Both the position numbers and the translations under genes were made by a program. 64,000 nt of DNA from Tenrec ecaudatus (lineage: Eukaryota > Chordata > Mammalia > Afrosoricida > Tenrecidae). Below are positions 31,991-43,100 of the stretch, piece by piece (the stretch's first letter is position 1; each line of letters opens with the position of its first letter). Location of the stretch: assembly GCF_050624435.1 (NCBI RefSeq), contig NC_134547.1, forward strand, positions 33,133,419-33,197,418, in the 5' to 3' direction. The notes under the pieces were generated by a model. It saw nothing but the letters and a program-made list of their open reading frames with translations. It had not been told where the DNA came from and did not search any database.

Positions 31991-33950
31991 ATCGATCACT
32001 GCCCAGAAAGCAGATGCAACGTGTAATGCTGACAACCCGAGTCTGTTGAGTCCCTTGGGGCTGAGGAGCTCCTGGGTGGCACAAACAATGAAGTGCCCCG
32101 GGGCTCTCTGGTCTGCAGAGAAGGCAGAAACTGGGCTGCAGAGCACACAGCCCTGGCAAGCTGCAGGGTGCAGCCTGGCTCTGTGGCTGCAGGGGCAGCA
32201 CCAGTGGAAGCTGGTGCCCTGCCTGGCAAGGAGCCACCTTCTTCCCCTCCTCTGGGGGACAGCACAGCCCTTGGGGCACAGGACTCAAGGCCCTGACAGC
32301 AGGCACAGCAGTGGCTTTGTGTCAGGTGAGCTTCTCGCCAAGTCCCCTCGGGAGGGGGAGAGCGCTGAGTTAGCAGCAACTCACATGGAAACTTGAGTCT
32401 GCGCCAAATGAAAAACAGATTTCACATGGCAAGTGGTACCAACAACTTTTCTGGGAAGCGCCTGTGTATTTACACAACACTGGGTGTCTTTGACGTCGAG
32501 GAGGGCGGGGAGGCGCAGCGTGGCTGAGGAAGTGATACACCTATGCGGTTCCCTGCGTGGTGCGCTCAGATGGTGGGACCACCCTCCATGGAAGAACCTG
32601 AGCCCCTCGGGGGGAGCCAGGTCACACCAAGGGCAGTCCACGAGGTGGGGAGCCTGAAAGCACAGGCTCTGGGCGGCCCATGCCCTTCCGTCCAGCTCTG
32701 CCATCCGCAGGCGGGGAGAGCTGGGACAGGTGCCCACTTTGCTTCCCACGGCAAACAAGGAAGGCCAGGCCATGGCCAGGTCTCCCAGGTGAGGCATGCT
32801 GAGGCTGCAGAGTCCACATGGGCTCTGCATCACAGGGGACAATGGATGTCACATAACCAGCCCTTGGTCACACCGTGCAGGGTGGAGCCTGGCCTCCAGT
32901 GTCCAGGCAGCCGGAAACTCCCTGACAAGCAGTGGACACCACACACAGCCAGCGGGAGCATCGGGGAGAGTGTGGGGCTGGGCCAATTCTTTCCCCCTCA
33001 GCATCCATGGGCTGCCGACCAAACTGAGAGGCTCAAGTCTGCCCAGAGGCACCGCCAAAGAAGGGCCTGGTGCCTACTTCAGCAAAACCAGCCATCGGGA
33101 ACCTGCAGGGCACAGCTGTCCTGTGACAGTCCAGGGAGTGCACTGCTCCTGTGCCGCGTGGAGCTCCCGTGGGAGAGGTGCTGCTGCACCTGTGGGTGGG
33201 CGGGAGAAGGCCCGGGAGCTGCGTCTCTGTCTCCAGGGGAGCCTCTGCCCCCACCTTGTCAGTCAGCAAAGGACAGGGCTAAGGCCCTTCTGAGCCACAC
33301 TATGCCCAGGTGGTTTTCCTGAGAGCAGGCTCGGAAGGCCCAACTCCCGAGTGAGCAGCCCTTGGTGCTCTCACCCAGCCCCGCCTGCCCCCAGGCGGCC
33401 TGTGCGAAGGGCCTCACTGCACATGGGGCAGTGATGTGAGCTGCACTGCCCAGGATGTGGGAATCCACATGGCTAGGCCTTGGGGAGAGCTGGGCATACG
33501 CTCCTTCGCCACCCCATCCTCTCCTCTCCTCTCCGTGCCACTGCCCGGTCCATGCCAGTTCTGAGTCCTAGCCAGCTGTTTCCTGACCGCTCGCCTCTCT
33601 TCAGCCATTTGAAAGAGCCAGAGGCCGGCACAGGCGGAGGTTTAGAAAGGGTAACTCTGCATAGTGCCATGGGTCCTCCCGCTCGCCCTTCGGCAGGGAT
33701 CCTGCAGCTGGAGCATCTTATACTCATGTGTGTATGTGTGTGTGTTTACTGTACAAACAAGCGATGAATCAGGAAGCAGTCGACATTGAAATGGAAATCT
33801 AGTGACAGCACTGCTGAAGACAGGCTGCTAACCCGGGTGTATTTGCTGTCCTTTCCCTCTCCACAGGCCATGCTCAAGAACACACATGGCTGTGAACACC
33901 CTTGCACAGGTCAGAAACATCTGGCAAGGATTTTTTGCAAACGGGTGGCC
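31991..33950. other. GC-rich intergenic sequence 3' of POP4
   Basis: Contains the longest non-repeat frame of the area (259 aa, 32543-33322, +), overlapped by frames on the other strand and without recognisable domains. No PLEKHF1-like PH-FYVE sequence. The POP4 3' UTR presumably ends in the upper part. Confidence 0.5.
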
Positions 33951-34012
33951 CTCTCCACAGAGTGGGATGTTCCGGGTGTAGCCCACTTCTGGCTATTGGA
34001 AATCTTGAGAGT

Positions 34013-34149
34013 TCAGAGGTCAATGGTCCCCTTGGCTTTAAATTTCTTCGCAGACCGCTCACTTGCCCGAAGCTGGAACTTGCTCCCGTAAATGTAGGAC
34101 ACGAAGCCATCGATCTCCACGGTGAACACAGAGTTGAGCTTGGGGATAA
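34013..34149 (-). CDS. POP4: POP4 coding exon 7 (last) with stop
   Basis: 137 nt after the acceptor TTCTCCTCCAG, ending in TGA at 34015-34013. Encodes IPKLNSVFTVEIDGFVSYIY, the GSKFQLR strand and the basic tail SAKKFKAKGTIDL. The 3' UTR continues below 34013; I saw no AATAAA or ATTAAA on the minus strand in the next 300 bases, so its end is undefined. Confidence 0.96.
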
Positions 34150-37100
34150 CTGGAGGAGAAGCAGGAAAAGCCCTGGCCGTCAGTTCACCGTATGCAGAAA
34201 GTTAGTCATACAAGGCCTGCATCAGGACTGAAACAAGCTCCGGCAAGTGGGCAAAGCAGACAGGCAGCAGCCCCGGGATCAGAGGGGTTCCACTAGATGG
34301 CCAATTCATGTTCCTTTAAGTACACCACCACCTAATTTTTAGGGCCAAAGGTAGGGTGACCAGACGTCCTGATTTTTAACAATTTTTCCCGCGTCCTGCA
34401 GCGTTTTTAAAAAGTCCCGATTTTTGGAAAGAATGCACGACAAGCTAGGGTATACGGTTTTCGGCTGCCATGTGGCTATTTCACCAGGAGGTGAGTTTTA
34501 TCAATGGTGTCCTGCTGGTGTCCTGCTTTACCAACGTTAAAATCTGGTCATCTTAGAAAGGTTAGATAATAAACCAAACTCTCACAACTCCAAACTCCCA
34601 GAAAAACTGCCAGAAAAAGGTGCTCCTGACCATTTCCAGATGGACTCCACTTTATGCTCAGTGGGGAACTGGGAGCCCACCTTTAGAGGTTAAAAACAGG
34701 AGCAGCAGGAAATGTTGGAAACAGAGGGGGAAGCTGAGTAAAACCAAGCTCAAAGGCGACAGCCTCCTGCAGCTGGTGCTGGAGTCTGGTGTGCAGGCAA
34801 GCAAGGCGGCGTGTGGACGTCCCCCTGGCTGGCTGCCAGGACTGGGACTCCGGGTACCCTCTGACCCGAGTGACTGCATTCCGGGGCAGGGCAGCTTGTT
34901 AGCTGCCTTTGACTCAGGCCCCAGGTGTGCAGAGGAGCCCTCCTCCCCGGGCAGCAGCTGGCCAGCCTGTCTCCCCAGGTGCACCTGGCTGGGCTTGAAT
35001 TGCCAACCTTTTCACTCGTAGTTGAGCACTTAACCATTTACCACCGCCCAGGGATCCCCCTTGGCAGGTAGAGGGTTTTAACCATGTTCTCTTGCATTTC
35101 CTGGCCCCACCACCCAATGCCTGTGCCCACAAGTGCCTCAGGTAGAATGACTGGGTCAGCAGATGGGCTCCTTAAGCCTGACATCACAGTTGGATGGAGT
35201 GGCTAGGTACATGACGCCAAAGGCGATGGAGTGACTGGGGAGATGGCTCTGTACCTCGCAGACGGTCGTCTTTGGAGATAATCTTGAAGACGTGCTTTGT
35301 TTCCTGTAGCAGGATCCCTGTCACTCCCACGTAAGAGGGACACTTGGATTTTGTGACTGCAAAGGAAAGGGGCTGCTCAGGGTGGCCAGGCAGGAGTCAA
35401 GGAAGGACCAGAAGCCAGGGGAGCTTGGTGGAGGCAGGCCACTGTAGCATGGGTCCCTTTAGGAGGTTTGAAGCCAGGAAGGAACATGATTTGCTGCCTG
35501 TCCCGAAACCCTCCTCCCCACCACTCTGGGCTTGGGGTGCACGAGGAGCTCTGAAAGGGCTTAGATTCGGGTACGGGGCCTGGAAGTGAGGGTCAGGAGA
35601 GAAAACGCCTGAGCCGCCAGGTACCCTGTCTTGGAGGAAGTCAGAAGCCTTGGTCTCCTGGACTCTGGCTGTGGTCTCAGGAGAAGGGTGCCATGCTTGG
35701 TGGTCCGGAGGAAGCCCCGTAACCAGACACAATGGCACAGGCGCTGCAACAGTGGTTCAGACATAGCCGTGCCCATGAGGAGGGTGCAGGACCAGGCATG
35801 CCTCCTGTTGTGCCGGGCCTCTGGGGCGTGGAGCCACCCGCCAGCACTGGTAGCAGCAGCACCACCACCAGTGTCACACTGCTGACTGCCTGAGATGGGA
35901 GGTCAGGATGAGGGGCAGCATCAGGAGATACCTGGGAGCTCATACCCAGGTCTGGAGCTCTGGGGAGGGGTCTGCCTACAGACGTCAGCCTGGAGTCAAA
36001 CGCCAGGCTGCTTTCTGAGCAGCAGGCAGGGCTGCTCAAGACCTAGGCTGGGCAGGGCCAATGGCTGCTCTGCCCTTTGGGACACTGGCAGGGGTCCCTG
36101 TGTGGAGAAGGTGCAGAGGGACCATTAGGTGCAGCAGTGGCCCAATCCTCCCCACCGCTGTGACCCTCAGTGGAACCGGGGGGGGGGGGCGGTGTTCTCA
36201 AGCAATGAAGAAGGGTCTGGGTTCTGTATGCCTGGTTCTCTACCATAGGGGCCATGGTGAGTGACGGCTGGGTGACCACGTGGTCTTAGCAAGGTACCTG
36301 AAATCATCGCACCATGAAGATCTGCCTTCAGCAGCTTGGCCTGGATCATCTGTGGCTGCCTGCAAGGCAAACGGGCCCTCACTCAATCCGCGGGCAGTCC
36401 TGAGAGAAGCACACAGCTCTACAGGCGTCGCAGGCCAGGCTGGCACCTCTCGCGGCATTCACAACAGAGAACATCCGACGGGACTCTGCCCCAACGTGCC
36501 GCTTCCGACAGTTCAACTCACGTGTCTGGCTTGAGACCATTGCACAGGTCCCGGATGTATTGCTTCCAGAGGTCATGGAGAGGGAGGAAAAGACTGTACC
36601 TGTGGTGAAGTTAGAGACAGTGAGAAGTCAGGCAGGAGGAGGCCCAAGTGTGCTCCCAAGAGCCCAGATATTGGCTCAGTGCCAACTGAGAACCACGATA
36701 GGGACCTGGAAGAAGCCCCCAGCCAGTCCTGGTTCTACGATGGCTACCTCACCACCCACCCTCAATGTCCTCCCCGGGCGCCTTTCTGCTGGTGGGAAGA
36801 GGAAGGCCAGGAGCAGCCATGGCAGCCAGAGCTCCCGCCTTGTGCGTGCACCCTGACTTCTAGAGGCAGACTTCAATTGGTCACTGTTAGTGATGTTTTG
36901 TTAGGCGAACCTGAATTTAGTAAGTCCTCAGGGGACAATCTGCGGTTGTCAGGGATGCCCTGGAAGGTGAATGGAGCCTGGCAGAGACCCCACAGGATTT
37001 CCTGTGTTATTCTCTGGTGCCCTGGTAAGCCTGCGGGGCTTCCACGAAGCTGTTGGTTCCACCTAGGCAGACTTCGCCAGGCCAGGCTGGCCAACTGCCT

Positions 37101-40100
37101 GCAGGGCCACCGAGGATGCACCGCCCTGACTGCTGCTGCCTCTGCTCCTGAGCAGAAGCCCACGGAGAGAACCGAGAAAGCAGAACCGAGGCCAGCAGGC
37201 ATGGCGTGTCAGCCGGGGAGGAATGCACCGCCCACGAGAAGAGGTGCAGCCCTTTCAGAGACTGCTGGAGCGCGTGGGCAGCATCTTTTAAAAAAAAAAG
37301 ACGAACAGGCCCAGTGGGTGCTTTTCTCTAGTGCTATTCAGAGCTCCAGGGAGGTATATATTGGGAAGTATCAGTTCCTCTTTCCTGTCTACGAAAAGCG
37401 ACAGACAAACAGCCAGTTGCCATGGGCAACAGCCTCACTTACGGCACTGATCTTATTAAGGCTAGGATGGATGCCAAACAATTAAAGTCCCCATCTCACC
37501 AAGCCTTGCTAGGAAAAGCCAAATCCAAGCACAGCTCAAATTGGTAAAGGAAGGCTTCCCCCTTGTGGCAAACGAGGGAGACGCATCCTTAGTTTCAGTA
37601 GCTCCAAGCCAGGGAGGCAATGCTGCCTCTGCGGGCCTATAGGACAGAGGGGGGCTGCTCCCTAGGACCTTTGAGATAATAACTTTTTACAGGGGCAGGC
37701 AGCCTCATCTTTCTCCAAACGAATGGCTGGTGGCTTTGAACTTCTAACCTTGTGGTTGGCAACTCAACTCCTAACTCACACTGTTCCTGGTTTCCAAAGT
37801 CCCGGGTTGGGGAGTTGGGGAGGAGGGGGCAAGAGCCAGCCAGCCGTGGACCAGGGGTGGGCTTGACTCACTTCTGCTGTTCTGGCTTAATGTCAAAGAG
37901 CCGTAGCTCCCTTCTTTGCCGGGCGGAAAGGCCTTTGCATTTCTTTTTCTTCTCCCTGCGCTTCCGCCGCGTGAAGTACTCCAGGACGACCGCCTTGCGC
38001 TGCAGCTGGTCCTCCAGGGCTTGCTGGCTCATGCGGGGCAGGCTGCGCCTCAAGAAGGCCTTCACGAAGGCCTCGGATCGGGCGGATCCCACGGGCTGCA
38101 GGAAGGGTGGTGCTCACTGCTCTGGTCCCACAACCCAGGACCCCAGGCCTCAGCCACCCCAGGGGTTGCTGGGGGGGCGAATGCGAATGCCCCCCCCCCC
38201 CCGGAGGGCATTCAGCCCACTGCTCACCACTGCCAGGATGTGGAAGGCGGGCGCCAGCTCGGGGCTGGGTGTGCCAGGAAGCCCCACATCAAATCCGAAA
38301 CCCTTAGTGCTCTGGGTTACCGGAGGAGGACCAACCGTTGGACATTTGGTAGGGAAACATGAGAACTGTCGCGCGGAGCGATCTGCTCAGTCAGGGCCAG
38401 GTAAGGCTAGAGGCTGCAGGATGCCAGTGACCGGAACACAAGAGAGAAGAGCCCAGCTGGGGGCGGGGGCAGGGCTCAGACAGGGCCACACCCAGATGAA
38501 GCACGCCTGGGCGTGGCTGCAGATCTGCGCCCCGCCCTGCCAAGCACAGCCCCTGGCCCACTAGCACTGGCTTCCACCCCATGGTCTGAGCTGAGATCAA
38601 AAGGACAGCATCTGCCCAGGAGCCCAGCTGAGAAGGTGAGCAGGGAAGGAAAAGGGATAAATGAAGTGAGAAATAGGGAGGAAGTGGGAAGGGCACTGTT
38701 ACATTGTGGGGATTGCAATCAACGTTGAAAACAAACTATATCTGAGTTGTTGAATGAAAAATGAATTTTCTCTATAAATTTCCATCCAAATTACTGCAAG
38801 GAAATGAAAAAAAAATCATTAGAAAATCTCACCGTGGAGACTGACTGCACTTAGCCCATGAACGAAGAATGGCAAAGAGGCCAGGACCAAGAGCTGAGAG
38901 GAGGCCCAGAGGTGGGCAACCACGTTAAGCCTCCACTGCAGGGAAAAGAAGATATTAAAGAGAACCGGACAGATTTGAGTTGTACTTTAAATTTTAAATT
39001 AAATAACTATATATTTGTAATAAAAGATTTGTTAAATAGTGTTGAGATATTAGGACAATTTAATTTATTGTCATCCTAACTGTGGAAAATTGTATTAGAA
39101 CTGTGTGATTGGAGAAATGTTCACTAGTAATATATGAAGGTAAATCAAAACTCCATCTAGTTCCTACATACACTGGCATATTCCACAGAAAACAGGTTTA
39201 AATGAGCCTGTGATCAGTGACTGGCTGCGGAGCAGTTCTCAGTAACACACAGTCCCACTAGGGGGCCTTCAAGTACAAGAGGCCCCTTGAAAAGAGTGAC
39301 TTCTAGATCTGCTGTGGCCAGTTAACGTCATAGCAGAGGCAAAGTCAGCTCGGAAGGCGACGGGGCTGATTTTCCCTTTAATCCCAAGGGCGTCATCTGG
39401 ATAGATCTCCTTGCAGGGCACAGAGCCATGATGGGAGCGTCTCAGAAAGTTTTAGGGCCGTGGAAACGGCATTGCAGAGAAAAGGGTCAGGCAAGTTGTG
39501 CTGACACATGGTGGCAATGCGCCCGCTCCTCCCGAGGCAAACAGGGTCCGTGCCGAGTGAGTTTTATTGGGAAACCTTATCCAATCCGTCCACCCTACAG
39601 CCCTGATCTCACCCATTTGGATTTCTTTTAGTAACCGCATTTAGAGAACATTTGAAAAGAACGCAATTTGTGTCCCATTTGGACAGGTGTAAATCAGAGC
39701 CCAGAGAGAAGAATTCTTTGGGCTGGAGACATGGACACCTGCCTTCAGGTGTGAAGCCCTCAGTGGAGGATGTGTTCAGAATGAATAGCATCATGTTTTG
39801 ATATTTTTGTTTAATAAAGATGCCTGAGTTTATAGGAAAAGGTGTTGACTTACCCTCATATTTCATATTTATTAAGTTCATTAAAGAAAAAAGGAGAGGT
39901 CCCACTTAACCAAATTTTACTTTGGCAGGGCAGAGAGGAGGCCAGCATGCGGCAACAGCAGACGCTGCTGGAGCGTAGTGTGTCTGCTAGGAAGACGAGG
40001 AGCACCGTGGGGAAGGAGGCCGAGCCAGCATTAGAGGCCTGACCGCAGGGAGGCATTTTTACCATCCCCTGGAGTGCTCCTAGACCGTGTGCCAAGCACA

Positions 40101-43100
40101 TACCTCAACATCGAGCTCTTGTGCCTCTTTCTGAGCAAGGGCATTGTAGATCACACCTGGGAGAGTAAAACAAACAATCAGTTCCTGTGGGGCATGGCCA
40201 CTGATGAACAGAACCAGCTGAGTTGGGGACGGCAGGAGTGGTGTCACAGAGGTGCTGGGCACAAAGCTTTCTCAGATGCCTCGTCTCCAGCCCTGGCCAC
40301 ACCTAACCTAGAAGTTTTAAGGCTGTGATTTACAACAGTGCTTCTAAAACCTGACTGTGTGGGGGAATCTCTAGAATCTTAGTAAAATACAGATTCATTT
40401 TTCCTATTTACATATATTATGGTTTACTCTCATATATGAAAGTGGTTATTATTTGTTAAATTCATTAAAAAAAAAGCACCTAATTAACCAAACTGCACTC
40501 TGGCACACCAGCGAAGGAGGCCAACATACGGGAACAGACCATCAGAGCAGTCCTTGATGGAGCCCAATTGACTTTATAAGATGAAAAACTTTGCCCCATT
40601 TTCACTTCCAGGAAACGGAAATGGATCACATTAAATAGATGATGCCCCACCAATGATGCCAGACAGTCTTCAAACAGTTCTTCAAATTCAAAGTACATAT
40701 TAATGTGGTTTTAACCTCTAAAAACAACTACACTCCTGCTCCTGACTCACTTTGTCTCAAGTAGGAAATGGTGGCTTTGGGGCAGAACGTGATGTGAATG
40801 GACTAAGAACGAGCCAGAAGGCTGCTGTGAAGGTCAAATGACTAGAAACAGGGGTATGCACTCAAAACCAGAAATCAACATCACTGCCATCGAGTCCATC
40901 TGGCTCATAGCAACCCTCTAGGGCAGGGGACATTTCTGAGACTGTCAATGTTTCCTGGAGTAGACAGCCTCAACTGGAGACCTCGCGGTCAGCAGCTCAG
41001 GGCATAACTCACAACACTTTACATTCCAGCACCTTGGCTCATCCTAGTTTGTGTTCGGAGTCCTGGTGGCATAGTGGTTATAAATTGGGCTGCCTTTGCC
41101 AGGTCAGCTCCTCCGAGGGGCAGGGAGAGAGGAGGTTTTCCAGTTCTGTAAAGAGTTACAGTCCATGGGGCAGCTCTACCCTGCCCTCCTGGGTTGCTGT
41201 GAGCCAGAACTGAGTCAACGATACTGAGTTTTTTTAAGTTTATGGTTGAACAAGCAAACCACTTGAGGGTCTAGTTCTCCTTCAGATGGAAGGATATGTT
41301 GTTAGGTGCCTTCAAGTTGGTTACAACCCATAGCGACCCTATGTACACTGAAGGAAAGGCTGCCTGATCCTGCACTAACTTCACAATTGGACTTATGTTT
41401 GAGCCCACTGTTGCAGCCACTGTGTCAATTCATGTTGTTGAGAGCCTTGCTCTTTCTCACTGCCCCTCTCATTTACTGAACATGATGTCCGTCTCCAGGA
41501 ACTAGTCTGTCCTGACATGTCCAAAGTATGTGAGATGAAGTCTCACCCTCCTTGACGCTAAGGAGCATTCTAGCTGTACTTTCTCCCAGGCAGATTTGTT
41601 GTTCTTTTGGCAGTTCATGGAACTTTCAATATTCATCACCAGCACCAACATTCAAATTCACCGATTCTTCTCCAGTTTTCCTTAGGCAACGTCCAACTTT
41701 CACCTGCATAGGAGGTGGTTGAAAACACCATGGCTTGGGTCAGGTGCACCTTAGTTCTCAAAGAAACCTGCTTGCTTTTCAACACGTTAATGGGGTGTTA
41801 TGCAACAGATTTACCCAATACAATGTGGCATCTTACCCCTTGACTGCTGCTTCCGTGAGCATTGATTGCAGATCCAAACAAGGCAAAATCCTCCACAACG
41901 TTATCCTTTTCTCCATTGATCATGATGTACCTATTGGTCCAGCGGGGAGGATTTTGGTCTTCTTCACATTGAGTTGTAATCCATACTGAAGGCTGAAGTC
42001 TTTGATCTTCATCAGCAAGTGCTTCAAGTTTTCCTCACTTTTAGCACGCAAGGTTTTTTTTTATGTGCATATCAAAGGTTAATAAAGCTTTCTTCAATCC
42101 TGATGCTACATTCTTCTTCATATAAGCCAGCTTCTCTGATGACTTGGTCAGCATGTAGATTGAATAAGTATGGTGTGAGGATACAACCCTGACACACACC
42201 TTCCCTGATTTTAAACCATGCAGCACCCCTTGTTCTGTTTATACGAGTGCCTCTAGATCAGGTGCACGTGCTGCACGAGCACCATGAAGTGTTCTGGAAT
42301 GCCCATTCTTCTCAAGCCTATCCATAGTTTACGATCCACACAGCCGAATGTGTTATCACGGTCAAAACACAAGTAAACATCTTTCTGGTATTCTCTGCCT
42401 TCAGTCAAGATCCATCTGGCATCACCAATGCCATCCCTTTGCCATGCCCTCTCAAATGGAAGGTGGGGCTTATGACTTGCCTGTAGAAGCTGGGCCCCGG
42501 GAATCACGGTTTTCACTTGTCACAGGGTAAGCAGAAGACTTGACAGTCTCTTCTGCAGTTCTGTACAAGAGTTATTGACTCATTACTGGTCAGCAGCTAG
42601 TCAAAATGACGTCACTCATCTTCAAAAGTATCCTTTAAGGTAGTTATTATGCTATGATGCACTTGACAAAAATCAAAGCTTATCTTTAAGCTGTGCACAG
42701 AAGTAGGAGTGGGAGAACTGGATCTCAAAATCGTGAGCACACCTTTACTCTGCAGGTCTCCCAACACCTTGGGTTAGTACTACAATCCGCCAGGATGCTC
42801 TCTGAGCTTTACGCGGACAGGGTCACCATCTGTACCTTCCTCACGCTCACTGCCATTGGCGGACTCCAGCTCATCGAGGCCCTATAGGACAAGGCAGAAC
42901 TGCCCCTGTGGGTTTCCTGGATGGTCACTCCTTCCGAGAGGAAAGTCCCGTCTCTCTCCTGTGGAGCAGCTGGTGGCTTCCAGCTGCCGACCTGTGGGGA
43001 ACAACGCGGTACCTAACCCACGATGCCACCAGTACTTTACAGAGGGGAGACTGGGTCACAACGGAGCAAGTCCTTGATTGTGGTCAGCCAGGGTAGTAGT

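Noticed and set aside
32543..33322. 259-aa plus-strand open frame downstream of POP4
   Set aside because: No recognisable domain, overlapped by frames on both strands in GC-rich DNA; not PLEKHF1, which I would expect to show PH and FYVE motifs.
36679..37485. 268-aa plus-strand frame in POP4 intron 3
   Set aside because: No family resemblance, lies in an intron in GC-rich sequence, contains homopolymer stretches; probably chance.
37752..38564. 270-aa plus-strand frame
   Set aside because: It runs antisense across POP4 exon 3 and its splice sites; a shadow of the real exon.
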